From the NCBI RefSeq assembly GCF_049860805.1, contig NZ_CP187555.1:4526001-4590000 (forward strand): a DNA stretch of 64,000 nt, written 5' to 3'. Below, one piece after another: positions 15,694 through 25,600 of the stretch; the stretch's first letter is position 1; every line of letters starts with the position of its first letter. The notes under the pieces are model-generated. The model made no database searches. It was given only the letters and a program-made list of their open reading frames with translations, and was not told the origin of the DNA. Both the position numbers and the translations under genes were made by a program. The DNA comes from Parabacteroides sp900760525. Its GTDB lineage: Bacteria; Bacteroidota; Bacteroidia; Bacteroidales; Tannerellaceae.

Positions 15694-16119
15694 ATGATGA
15701 GCGGAGACTGGGCGGAAATATTCCAACTGCTTGTAACGAGCGGCCTTTTGGGCGGCGGTGTGGGATGGCTCGTAAACCGTACTCTGCGCAAGGCCCGTAC
15801 GGCCAAAGAGGTGCATGACACGTATAAGGCCATGTATGAGGACATGCGCGGTACGCTAATAGAACTGAGGAATGACAATGAAAAGTTATACTCCCGCATC
15901 GGTCTTTTGGAGAACGTCGTCCATCGTGCGCCTACTTGCCGCCATTGGTCTTCTTGCCCTCTGCGTCCAGAGTTGTCACGTACGAAAAAGTACAAGGGGG
16001 ATGCGGATGGGAACCACCCTTACGGCGGACAGCCTCGCATCCGTAATCCGGGGTATGATGACGGTACCGGTGGAGAAAGAGGAAGTGACGCTGACGATCC
16101 CGACGGCGAGCCTCCTTGA
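15694..16119 (+). CDS. Membrane-anchored lysis-cassette protein with CRHWxxCPLRP motif
   Basis: The product starts with a membrane segment (FQLLVTSGLLGGGVGWLV), then a coiled coil (EVHDTYKAMYEDMRGTLIE) and APTCRHWSSCPLRPE, a short cysteine motif that I have seen in Bacteroidales phage proteins of this position. Its last 248 bases overlap the next gene in another frame, so the 3' part encodes two proteins. Might be an i-spanin-like or holin-accessory protein; the role is inferred. Confidence 0.6.
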   Translation: MMSGDWAEIFQLLVTSGLLGGGVGWLVNRTLRKARTAKEVHDTYKAMYEDMRGTLIELRNDNEKLYSRIGLLENVVHRAPTCRHWSSCPLRPELSRTKKYKGDADGNHPYGGQPRIRNPGYDDGTGGERGSDADDPDGEPP

Positions 16120-16408
16120 CCTTCCCCCTTCGTCCTCATTCCATAAGAGGAACGGACGGGCCGATGTGGAAGTAAAACGTGAAGGCGACTCGATTATCGT
16201 ACTGGCTTCATGTGACAGTCTCCAGCGTCTCGTCTTATGGTACGAGGCAGAACTGGCACGTGTGAAGAACGAAAACCAGAAGACGGAAGAAACCCTTCTT
16301 AGGGAGGTCAAACAAGGAGTAAACCCCGTTAAAACGGGGATCATATCATTTATCGTCGGCTTTGCGGCCGGCATAGTAGTAACTATCATAAAAAGACGAA
16401 AACAATGA
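15872..16408 (+). CDS. Candidate unimolecular spanin (u-spanin)
   Basis: 178 residues. The N-terminus has a basic start and a hydrophobic stretch ending in LLALCVQSC, which reads as a lipoprotein signal with Cys31 or Cys35. The middle has strands and a helical NENQKTEETLLREVK. The C-terminus is a clear TM segment (TGIISFIVGFAAGIVVTI) followed by KRRKQ. Outer-membrane lipid anchor plus inner-membrane C-terminal helix is the layout of u-spanins such as T1 gp11, which fuse the two membranes at lysis. It overlaps the preceding gene by 248 bases and the tail tube gene by 4. Confidence 0.6.
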   Translation: MTMKSYTPASVFWRTSSIVRLLAAIGLLALCVQSCHVRKSTRGMRMGTTLTADSLASVIRGMMTVPVEKEEVTLTIPTASLLDLPPSSSFHKRNGRADVEVKREGDSIIVLASCDSLQRLVLWYEAELARVKNENQKTEETLLREVKQGVNPVKTGIISFIVGFAAGIVVTIIKRRKQ

Positions 16409-16896
16409 ACGAAAATTTCATTTATGGCATAGCGGTCGTGAAGTTTGACGACTTCATAATCGGCTGGATCGAGAAAGGATCGTGGGATTGGGGCGGCACG
16501 AAACCTGAAAGCGTGGACATAGAGGCCGAACAGGTTCCGGACGCGCCGGTACTGACGCTGCTCCAGAAGAACGGCCAGATAGCGCCGACGTTCAATTTGA
16601 TCCAACTTAACTATAAGAATATCCATGCTGTCATGGGTGGCACGCTGGAAGGCGGCGAAGATGCCCCGACGGGCTGGAACGCTCCGACGGAACTGGTGCA
16701 GAAGTCCGGCAAATGGACAGTCGATTTTGTTTCGGGCCAGCAGTTGATCATCCCGAACGGGACGATCGCGGCCAACCTGGGTGGGAAACTGACCCTGACC
16801 GAGGTATCGAAGATCGAATGTCAGCTGAAGGTGAACAAGCCTGTGGACGGCTCTTCTCCGTACAGAATCATCAATCCGGCCGGAGAGGGCGAATAA
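16405..16896 (+). CDS. Probable major tail (tube) protein
   Basis: 163 residues, beta-rich, acidic, with a conserved-looking GGTKPESVDIEAEQV early and a long central hairpin. Position after lysis genes and before tail chaperones and tape measure is the normal place for the tail tube subunit of a long, non-contractile tail; no sheath gene follows. Assigned from position and fold pattern, not from a specific motif. Confidence 0.65.
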   Translation: MNENFIYGIAVVKFDDFIIGWIEKGSWDWGGTKPESVDIEAEQVPDAPVLTLLQKNGQIAPTFNLIQLNYKNIHAVMGGTLEGGEDAPTGWNAPTELVQKSGKWTVDFVSGQQLIIPNGTIAANLGGKLTLTEVSKIECQLKVNKPVDGSSPYRIINPAGEGE

Positions 16897-16899
16897 CGT

Positions 16900-17391
16900 A
16901 TGGACGAGGCTGTGATCCGTGAGGTCCAGAAGGAGGCTGCCGATGCGCTGCTTGACGTCGGCGTCTCTGTCCCCATAAAAGAGTGGCGCCTTCCTTTCCG
17001 CCGCCATCCGGTCCGTCTGCGTGTCACAATGCGTCGACCCAGAACAAACGGGGCTATATCGCTGATGCGTATATGTCTTGGCATCGGGGTAACGAGCCGG
17101 GAGATGGAAAATTATACACCGGAAGAACACATGCGCTTCATGGTGGAACACGGCGTGGAAGTGTCGCGCATGCTGGCCTGTACGATTGTCCGGGATCCTC
17201 TTTCGAGGCGTCTTTTCCTGAAGGTCGTTGCATGGCTGCTTCGTGAACTGGTAGAAGAACGTTACCTCATAGGCGCTTACCGGACGTTTTACCGCCTGAT
17301 GGGAACGGACCGTTTTACGAATATTATCAGATCGGCCGAACGGATGAACCCGATGAAGCTGAGACTGAGCCAAAGAAGGAAGGGGAGTTAA
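16900..17391 (+). CDS. Tail assembly chaperone, short form
   Basis: 163 residues, helical, basic in the second half (LFLKVVAWLLRELVEERYLIGAYRTFYRLM). It lies between the tail tube and tape measure genes, where phages encode two chaperones (lambda G and GT types) by a -1 frameshift. The frame -1 relative to it is open from 17247 onward and carries protein-like sequence beyond its stop, so the longer product is probably made by slippage. Confidence 0.6.
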   Translation: MDEAVIREVQKEAADALLDVGVSVPIKEWRLPFRRHPVRLRVTMRRPRTNGAISLMRICLGIGVTSREMENYTPEEHMRFMVEHGVEVSRMLACTIVRDPLSRRLFLKVVAWLLRELVEERYLIGAYRTFYRLMGTDRFTNIIRSAERMNPMKLRLSQRRKGS

Positions 17392-17666
17392 GAACGGAAT
17401 ATGAACCGTCCCATAGCCCCTTTGGATTTATCTGGCAAGTGGCTTCTGCCACGGGCTGGAGCGTGGAATATATACTGAAAAGGGTCAACTACCAGACGCT
17501 TATCATGATGCTTTCGGATGCCCCGCGCTATGTAAGGCGCCGGGGGGAAGAAACACCTGAAAAAAGTGGGAATACGGCTGTTAGTCCCAAGACAGTAAAT
17601 AAGGAAGCCGCCCAGGCGGAGGCAGAAAATATCATATCATTTTTTCAAAGCAATTTAGAAGCGTAA
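17247..17666 (+). CDS. Tail assembly chaperone extension, probable -1 frameshift product
   Basis: This frame is -1 to the preceding gene and is open from 17247 (after a TGA at 17244) to the TAA at 17664. The first plausible start inside is a GTG at 17439, but the stretch just before it, FGFIWQVASATGWSVEYIL, looks like one continuous domain, so a start there would cut it. The likelier route is slippage from the preceding frame, joining through an acidic linker (DEAETEPKKEGEL). The exact slip site is not clear; a T-run at about 17312-17316 is the best candidate. The gene ends 7 bases before the tape measure gene. Confidence 0.55.
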   Translation, partial: TGRRTLPHRRLPDVLPPDGNGPFYEYYQIGRTDEPDEAETEPKKEGELRTEYEPSHSPFGFIWQVASATGWSVEYILKRVNYQTLIMMLSDAPRYVRRRGEETPEKSGNTAVSPKTVNKEAAQAEAENIISFFQSNLEA

Positions 17667-17673
17667 AGAGGCG

Positions 17674-20600
17674 ATGAAACCAGTAGAGATCGAATTTCTG
17701 ATGAAGGACAACCTGACGGGCTCCCTTGACAAGGCCGGCCTGGCGGTTGATGTCTTGCAGCAAAAGGCCGTAAAGGCCGCTGAAGATATCGGCCGTAAGA
17801 TCACGGATCAGAAAAGTGCCATCTCCTCCATAGAGTCCGACCTTCACCGGATGGAATCGGCCCTTACCGGTATGAAGCCCGGTACGGCCCAGAAGGAACT
17901 GGCGCTCGATGTCGCCGCCTGCCGTAAGGTGCTGGACGAGGAACGCGCCTCGCTCGAGGCACTCGAAAAGGAACATGCAGCGGCGGAAGCCTCTGTCCGG
18001 AAATTAAAACAGGAATACGATGCCCTCTCCTCTTCACAGAATACTGCTACAAATGCAGCCGGTAACCTGAAGGAACGCCTTCGTGAGCAGAAGGCGGTAG
18101 TCAAGCAGGTAGAATCGGATGTAAAGGCCCTGGAAAAAGCCTACAGATCGGCCGGGGCCGGTGGCCCGAAGATAGAGGCTGCAAGGGATTTGAACGCAGC
18201 CCGAAAGGCGCTTGAAGAAGAAAAAGCGATACTCTCCGATCTCCAAAAAGAGTATGACCGTACGAAAGACAGTTCAAAGCGCCTTACGATGCAGCTTCGG
18301 GAAATGCAGGACGAAATGGCCCGTATGCGCCTCAGTGGCCGGCAGAATACCGAGGAGTACCGTAAAATGGCGACGGAGGCCGCCACCCTTTCGGATACCC
18401 TTGCCGATCTGAATACCCAGACGCGAATCCTCTCGAACGACGATGCGAACCTCCAGGGCTTTATGTCGGGTGTTAGCGGCCTTGCCGGAATCTTTACGGC
18501 GGCAACCGGCGCCCTGTCGCTTTTCAGCGCGGAGAACGAGAACCTTCAGAAGATCCAGACGCGTCTTCAGAGCGTGATGGCCGTCACGATGGGCCTGCAG
18601 CAGGTATTCAATACCCTGAACAAGGATTCGGCATTCCGCCTTGTTACGGTCGTAAGAATGAAAAACCTTCTTACAGCGGCCACCACCCGCCTTTCAACCG
18701 CCCTTGGTATATCAAATGTTGCGGCAAAGGCGCTGATGGGAACCTTAACGCTGGGACTATCGGTTGCCGTGGGCGGCCTTATTTATCTTTGGGAGCGTTA
18801 TTCCTCGGCCCAGGAAAAGGCGGCGGAGAAACTGCGCGAGAGGGTAGAGATAGAAAAGGACGGCCGGGCTGAAATGATAAAAAGCCGCTTCGAGATCGAA
18901 AGTACGCTGAAAAAACTGAAGGAATTTACCGGCACGAAGGAAGAGGAAAAGGCAAAGGTCGCAGAGCTTAACCGAAAATACGGCGAAAGCTTCGGTTATT
19001 ATACGACGCTTTCCGAGTGGTACGACGTGTTGCAGGAAAAAGGCGAAAAGTATATCGAGATGCTTTTCCTGCAGGCAAAGGTCCAGAGCCTCATTAATAA
19101 GGCGGCTGAAGCAGACGAAGAGGTGAACCGCTTAAAGGCGATGAAACCTGAAGACGTGGAAGGCGGCCACGGCGGTGTATACCGCTTTTTTGCGAAACTG
19201 GGGGCCGTGAATGCGGGATTGACTCCGAAAGAAATGGACCGCCTCATAGACGAGGAAAACCTAAAGAACCAGGCTGCAAAAGTCGATGCGGCAAAGGCAA
19301 AAGTAGACGAGTTGCTCGCCGAAGCCCGCAAAGCCCAACAGGAATTAGGTGCTATCGGTAAAGAAAACGGTCTCGGTGGACACGTAAAGCCGGAAGATAA
19401 AACGAAGGAGGGTGAAAAAGAATTACAGGCGGAAAAGCTGCGCTGGGAAAAACTGCGCTCTATCCAGGCAGAAAACCGTGCCTCGGAGTTGGCCTTGCAA
19501 AAGGAATCGGCCGAAAAGAAACGAAAGGAGGTACTCCTTCAGTACGATAACGAAATAGAAGCTGTCAAGCAAAAGGAAAAAGAACTTCTTTCTCTCTACG
19601 ACCGGGAAGGCACGGGAAATAAGATGTTCAAGGCATTCGGCAGTGGAAACGTGGATGTACTAGCCCGTCCGCTGATTGATGCGGCCCGTCTTGTTGAAAA
19701 AGGCTGGGAAGATGCGGGTGAAGGGATTGCGACAGTCTTTAGCAGCAGTTACGGCGTGGAAGATGCAGACGGCCTCTCCCACGAGATACTCGTAACGCCG
19801 ATCCTGCCGGACGGGACTGTCCTTTCACCGGGGGAACTGGAGGAATATATCGATACAGTCTTAAACGGCGCGAAAGATATCCTCTCAGCCGATAAAAAAG
19901 GGCTTGTCATCAAGGTTGACGCGGAAGGTGGCGATGGTGAAACGCTCCACAAGTTACAGGAAAAGTTCTACGACGTACCGGAAAAGGTCCTGAGGGAACT
20001 TACCGCCCTTTATCAGAATGCGGCTGAGAGCCGTGACAAGGCGCTGGAGAATATCACCCTGGATCAGTTCCGGGCCGAACGTGACGCCCTTAACGACTAT
20101 TTGAAAGAATACGGCACTTATCAGGAACGCCGGCTGGCCATCGCCACGGAGTATGCTGAAAAGATCCGGAAGGCGGAAGAGGCTGGAAACCGCAGTGAAG
20201 TAAAACGTCTTGAAAAGGAACAGTCCGTAAAAGTGGCCTCGCTGGAAGCGGAGGCCATCCGCCAGGATATCGACTGGACGGTGGTATTCGGTGGTTTTGG
20301 CGGCATGTTTCGTGATATAATAAAGGACACGCTTGAAAAGGCGGAAAAATATACGCGTACTGCGGATTTTAAGAATGCGGATGCAAAGGATCAGGAAGTG
20401 ATCACAGGCGCCATCAGCCAAATGAAAAAGACGCTTGGGACGAATGGCAGCCTGGACTTTAAGAAACTGGGACGGGATGTGGATGCCTACCGCCAGTCAA
20501 TGCGAGAGGTGGAGGAAGCCCGGGAAGTGGAACGTGAAGCCCTGGAGAATCTCCGTCAGGCACAGAAGGCTTATGAGGAAGCCCTTCGAAGCGGAACGGA

Positions 20601-22140
20601 TGAAGAGAGGACGGCAGCCGAAACCGCACTCGAGACAGCCCGGATGAATGCCGAAGCTACATCGTCATCTGTCCGGGCGGGCGAAGCGAAGGTAAAAGAA
20701 AGCCAGAGGGTGGTAAGCGAGACGGCGACGAATCTCAGCGTGAGCATGCAGGATGTGACCGAAGGGCTGCAGAAACTTTCCTCCGGTGGACTGAAAAGTG
20801 CCTACGAGGGCCTGATCCAGGCGGGACAGGGACTGGGCGGGACATTCGGGGAATTGGCCGACAGCCTCGAGAGCGTGCCGGTCGTCGGTTGGATCCTTTC
20901 TATCATTGACATATTGAGAGACGGCCTTAGCAACCTTGTCGGTAGCCTGATCGATTCGGTACTGGGCGCGGTTAGCGGAATTATCAGCGATGTCTTGTCT
21001 GGTAGTCTTGTAAAAACGGTGTTCTCATCAGTTGTCTCCGGTGTCGGAGGGGTTCTGGATGCTCTGACATTCGGGCTGTTTTCCTCACATGGAAACGCCG
21101 ACGAGGTCAACAACCTGGTGGAGCGTCTTACAGAGTCGAACCGGTATCTTGTAACGGCGATCGAGAAGTTGACCCAGCGTATGGAAGAAAGTGGAGGAGC
21201 CGAATCCACCGCTTATTATAATGACGTATACCAAAAGCAAAAGGAGAAGATCGAAAACGATCGTCAGATGCTGGAGGCAAAGATGGGTTACTGGAGTGCG
21301 CATCATTCCAACAACTATTATATAGACAAGGCTTTCAGTCAGAGCGACTGGCAGAAGGCTTCCGACTATATCGGTAAGGATCTCGATACGGTTTCCGACC
21401 TTTGGACGCTTTCTCCCGAGGATCTTGCCCGGCTCCAGGAACTGCCGGATATCTGGGAGAAGATTAACAGCGGCAAATACGACCAAAGTGAATACCTGGA
21501 CGAGTACATATCGGATGCGAATACGCTGATCGACCTTCAAGAGCAGTGGCAGGACGCGATAACGGATACGTCGTTCGACAGTATAAAAAGCGGCATGAAA
21601 GAACTCTTGAAGGATTTTGAGACAGGTTCGAAGGACGTGATAGAGAGCGTGGACGAGTTCATGCAGAACGCGATTCTGAAGTCCATCGTGGACGGAACCT
21701 ATTCCGAGGAACTAAAGAAGTGGCAGGAACTGTTCGCCGAGTTCATGTCGGACGGCATCCTTTCCCGCGAAGAAGCAGATGAACTTCGTAGCCGTTACGA
21801 GGAAATCTTCCGGGAAGCAGCAGAAAAGAAAGACGCTATGTTCGCATCCGCCGGAATAGAAGAAAACAAAGGCGGGGTAACGCAAAGCGGCAAGGCCGGG
21901 ACCTATACGGCCATGACGCAGGACCAGGGAACAAAGCTGGAGGGGTTGTTCGTGAGCGGGGCGATGCACTGGTCAAGCATTGACAGCGGTGTGGAAGACA
22001 TTTCGGGAAAGATGGACAAGGCCGAAGGACACTTGGCAAAGATCGAGGAACATATCTCGGTTAATCGGGAAACCCTACTGAAGATATTGGATAGTTTTAA
22101 CAAAGTGTACCGTGACGGGTTAAGGGTACGGTCTAATTGA
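17674..22140 (+). CDS. Tail tape measure protein
   Basis: 1488 residues. Long N-terminal coiled coils (to about residue 260), alanine- and leucine-rich helical parts, a hydrophobic section near 1068-1115 (VVGWILSIIDILRDGL, then LGAVSGIISDVLSG), and further helices. This is the normal layout of tape measure proteins, which set tail length. At about 1.5 angstrom per residue the tail would be near 220 nm (inference). A good ribosome binding site (aaagagg) precedes the ATG. Confidence 0.85.
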   Translation: MKPVEIEFLMKDNLTGSLDKAGLAVDVLQQKAVKAAEDIGRKITDQKSAISSIESDLHRMESALTGMKPGTAQKELALDVAACRKVLDEERASLEALEKEHAAAEASVRKLKQEYDALSSSQNTATNAAGNLKERLREQKAVVKQVESDVKALEKAYRSAGAGGPKIEAARDLNAARKALEEEKAILSDLQKEYDRTKDSSKRLTMQLREMQDEMARMRLSGRQNTEEYRKMATEAATLSDTLADLNTQTRILSNDDANLQGFMSGVSGLAGIFTAATGALSLFSAENENLQKIQTRLQSVMAVTMGLQQVFNTLNKDSAFRLVTVVRMKNLLTAATTRLSTALGISNVAAKALMGTLTLGLSVAVGGLIYLWERYSSAQEKAAEKLRERVEIEKDGRAEMIKSRFEIESTLKKLKEFTGTKEEEKAKVAELNRKYGESFGYYTTLSEWYDVLQEKGEKYIEMLFLQAKVQSLINKAAEADEEVNRLKAMKPEDVEGGHGGVYRFFAKLGAVNAGLTPKEMDRLIDEENLKNQAAKVDAAKAKVDELLAEARKAQQELGAIGKENGLGGHVKPEDKTKEGEKELQAEKLRWEKLRSIQAENRASELALQKESAEKKRKEVLLQYDNEIEAVKQKEKELLSLYDREGTGNKMFKAFGSGNVDVLARPLIDAARLVEKGWEDAGEGIATVFSSSYGVEDADGLSHEILVTPILPDGTVLSPGELEEYIDTVLNGAKDILSADKKGLVIKVDAEGGDGETLHKLQEKFYDVPEKVLRELTALYQNAAESRDKALENITLDQFRAERDALNDYLKEYGTYQERRLAIATEYAEKIRKAEEAGNRSEVKRLEKEQSVKVASLEAEAIRQDIDWTVVFGGFGGMFRDIIKDTLEKAEKYTRTADFKNADAKDQEVITGAISQMKKTLGTNGSLDFKKLGRDVDAYRQSMREVEEAREVEREALENLRQAQKAYEEALRSGTDEERTAAETALETARMNAEATSSSVRAGEAKVKESQRVVSETATNLSVSMQDVTEGLQKLSSGGLKSAYEGLIQAGQGLGGTFGELADSLESVPVVGWILSIIDILRDGLSNLVGSLIDSVLGAVSGIISDVLSGSLVKTVFSSVVSGVGGVLDALTFGLFSSHGNADEVNNLVERLTESNRYLVTAIEKLTQRMEESGGAESTAYYNDVYQKQKEKIENDRQMLEAKMGYWSAHHSNNYYIDKAFSQSDWQKASDYIGKDLDTVSDLWTLSPEDLARLQELPDIWEKINSGKYDQSEYLDEYISDANTLIDLQEQWQDAITDTSFDSIKSGMKELLKDFETGSKDVIESVDEFMQNAILKSIVDGTYSEELKKWQELFAEFMSDGILSREEADELRSRYEEIFREAAEKKDAMFASAGIEENKGGVTQSGKAGTYTAMTQDQGTKLEGLFVSGAMHWSSIDSGVEDISGKMDKAEGHLAKIEEHISVNRETLLKILDSFNKVYRDGLRVRSN

Positions 22141-22147
22141 TTTTAAT

Positions 22148-22621
22148 ATGGCAGGAATGGATGACATAATAGGCGGCTTGTTTTTTATCAACGGCGTGGA
22201 TGTATGGAAAGAGTATGGCGTGTTCCTCACGGAAGAAAAGGAAGGCGGACGGGATAACCAGACGGCAATCCTTACCCCTTCAAAAGTAAAAAGCCATACG
22301 GCTGTGGATATTCGTGAGGAGGACGGCGAAAAATACTCCGAAAAGCTCACCGTGACGAATGAAGCCCGGGACATGACGCTGACGTTTGCCCTGTATGCTC
22401 CAACCCGGTCGGAATGGTTCTCTAAGTACCGTAGTTTTATTGCTTTTCTGAAACAAGGTACGGACGGCTGGTTGACGCTATATTACCCGCAGCTGGAACT
22501 GACACAAAAAGTTTATTATAAAGAAAGCAGCGGCTTTAAACCTCTTACGTCGCTTTGGCGGGACAGCGTACAGGCAAGCCGCTTCAAGGTAAAGTTCCGG
22601 GAGCCGGTCCCGGCCATTTAA
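22148..22621 (+). CDS. Distal tail (Dit-like) protein
   Basis: 157 residues, beta-rich (LFFINGVDVWKEYGVFLTEE, then strands, with GWLTLYYPQLELTQKVYY). Start 8 bases after the tape measure stop. Small beta-rich proteins between the tape measure and tip genes normally are distal tail proteins that link tube to tip. Assigned from position and fold pattern. Confidence 0.6.
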   Translation: MAGMDDIIGGLFFINGVDVWKEYGVFLTEEKEGGRDNQTAILTPSKVKSHTAVDIREEDGEKYSEKLTVTNEARDMTLTFALYAPTRSEWFSKYRSFIAFLKQGTDGWLTLYYPQLELTQKVYYKESSGFKPLTSLWRDSVQASRFKVKFREPVPAI

Positions 22622-22681
22622 ACGGCATTTGAACGATATTCAAAAAGCATTCAAACAGGAACCGAAAAAAGAACAATATAT

Positions 22682-25600
22682 ATGCTACTTACAGTATACA
22701 GCAGTGCAGGACAGAAAAAATTCGAACTATCCCCGGATGAAAGTTCGACGGAAGTTTCCGGTATCCAGTCGGACAATGTCCTTACGCTCTCCTTTACGCT
22801 ATACGAGTATGTAGCGTTGGAGGTTGGCGATTATGTGGACTTCATGTGGCACCGCTACCATCTCACGGAACGATATCTGCCACACGAAAAGAACACCCAG
22901 GAGTGGAGCTACGACGTAAAGTTCTATGGCCTTCAGAGTCTGATCGGACGTTTCCTGGTACTTGATACGACGGATGGCGACACAAACCCGACATTCACTC
23001 TGACGGCTCCACCGTCAGAACATGTGGAGCTTATCGTAAAATCCATCAACGACGGTTTCAGTACCACTGACTGGAAAGTGGGCCAGGTGGACGGAGCGGA
23101 TAATATTGTCATCGATTACGAGGGCAAATATTGTGACGAGGCCCTGAAGGAGATTGCGGAGAAGGTCGGTACCGAATGGTGGACGGACGGCACGACGGTA
23201 AACCTCACACGCTGCGAATATGGCGAGGAGATCACGCTGGGTTACGGTCAGGGGCTTCTGGAGATCGAGAAGGACACGGCTGACGGCGTGAAAGTCTACA
23301 CACGTCTTTTCCCTGTCGGTAGCGACCGCAACATCGATCCTTCACGCTATGGTCACAGCCGTCTGCAATTGCCCGGCGGTGCAAGATACGTGGATGTGAA
23401 TACGGAAAAGTACGGGATCATCCACCACTATGAAAAAGACGCTTTCGCCGGTATCTATCCCCGGAGGGTCGGAACGGTAAGTGCCGTCAGAGAGGAGGAA
23501 GTGACGGACGAAGAGGGCAATCCTTACACGATCTATTATTTCAAGGACGACGCTATGGACTTTGACCCGAACGACTACGAGATAGCGGGCGAAGTAAAAC
23601 GCGTCTCCTTCCAAGAAGGCAGTGAACTTTCCGGACTCGGTACAGGGGATGATTATTATTTCGAGGTGAACTTCGATAGCGCCACACGCGAGTTCGAGAT
23701 CATCACCATCTGGCCGTATGGGAATGAGATGCAGCTTCCCGGAGGTGAGCTGGTCCCAAAGGCGGGAGACAAATATATACTTTGGAACTTATCGATGCCG
23801 GACGAATATTACCCGCTGGCCGAAAAGGAACTAAGTGAGGCGGTTGACGCCTATAACGAAAAGAACGGTATCGATGTTTCCGTCTACAAATCCCCGACGG
23901 ATCACGTGTGGATGGAGGAAAACGCCGCCAGCCTTTATATCGGTCGGCGTGTGAAACTCCTTAGCCGCGAATATTTCCCGGAAACCGGTTATCGCCGGAG
24001 CCGTATTACAAAAATCACCCGGAAGGTCACGCTGCCGACATCGATGGATATCGAGATCAGCGACGCACTTTCGACGGGCTTCCTGGAGAAGATATCGGGG
24101 GATATCGCCGATGTCAAGAATTATGTGAAGACCGGAAGTAACGGCGGCGGAGGGATGGCTATTGTACGTTCATGGGAAAATACCCCGGCAAGTGACTACA
24201 ATGTAGCCTCGTTCAAGATGACCCTGAAACAGATTGCCATGTTGGCACTCTCACGTCTGGGTCCGGACGAAGCCAGGGGGCTTATAAAGTTCCTTGCCGG
24301 TGCGGAGTTCGGCAAGTTCAGTGAGGGACTTTCAGGCGGGCGTATCGATAAGGAAGGCAACGCCGAATTTGGCAGCCTCCTGACCCGCCTTCGTGCGATC
24401 CTTCAGGAATTGCAGGTAAACGGCGCTGCCGAGTTCCGTGGTAACCTGTCGAGCGAGGAATTTATATCGGGTTTCCTGGACGGCAAAGGCTGGAGCATCT
24501 TTAAAAAGGAAGTTTTGAACGCACTCGGTATCCCGGAGGCGAAATACACGGCAGAGTTCGACGAGGTGATCGTTCGCGGTACACTTCGTGTCTTTACGAT
24601 GGTGATCTCCCAGCTTCTGGGTGAGAACGACAACCGGGTGTTTGCCGGCATGATGGAAGTGGACCATTATGACGCAGCGACCGGACGGGTTTATTTCGAC
24701 ACGAATGGTGGCCGGTATTACAACCCTTTTAGGAAGGACGATTATATCATGGTCCAGCAATATAACGGGATGCCTTCGGAAGAAAACGACCATTATGTAA
24801 CGAAACATTATGAACTTATTATAACGGCAGCCGGTATCGGAAACCAGGAGGATCGTGAGGACCGTCTGGACTGGGTGACATTCCAGAATTTCGTATCGGC
24901 TGATGGAAGGCCGGCTGTCGAACTTATAACGAAAGGCGACACGTTTACCCGCGTGGATAATGCCACGGATGCCGACCGTAAGGGTCTCATCCAGATCATT
25001 ACGGTCGGGGCGGCAACGCCTTATATGGATATCGTCTACGGCCTGAAGACGGATCCGGATAATTCATTGAAGGGAAGGCTGGGAAATTTGAAAGGCATCT
25101 ACCACCATCTTTTCGGGTGGATGGAAGGATTCGGGGAACTGCTGACGAATCTTTATGCGGTAGGTGATCTCCGCCTTCGCCGTACAGGCGAGAATCTGGA
25201 CGCGAAAATAGAGATGTTAAAGTCTATGTTCGCTACCCAGTACCAGCGTGTAAGGTACGATATCACGGAGGAGGAGAATTACCTGAAGAATGCCACCTTC
25301 TCGGAATCGATGGAATACTGGCAAGCGGAGAACGAGGCGGAGATCCTGATGCAAAACGGCGAGGCAATGTTGATGAACGGAGCCATCTATACCCTCACGG
25401 GAAAAACGGCTTCGGTCGAGGAATACGAAGGTCGCAATATGCTGCATCTTTCCGGCAGCAGCGTCCGGCAGCAGAACGCCCATATCCGACAGCCGGGAAC
25501 ACACAAGGAGTTTGTCCCTCCGACGCCTAACAATATGACCGAGGAATATGTCGATGTAAAGGACACGCTTTACCTGACGATAAAATTCCTGGCTAAAACG

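Noticed and set aside
15976..17373. 465-codon minus-strand frame
   Set aside because: Antisense to spanin, tail tube and chaperone genes, which are supported by position, spacing and sequence.
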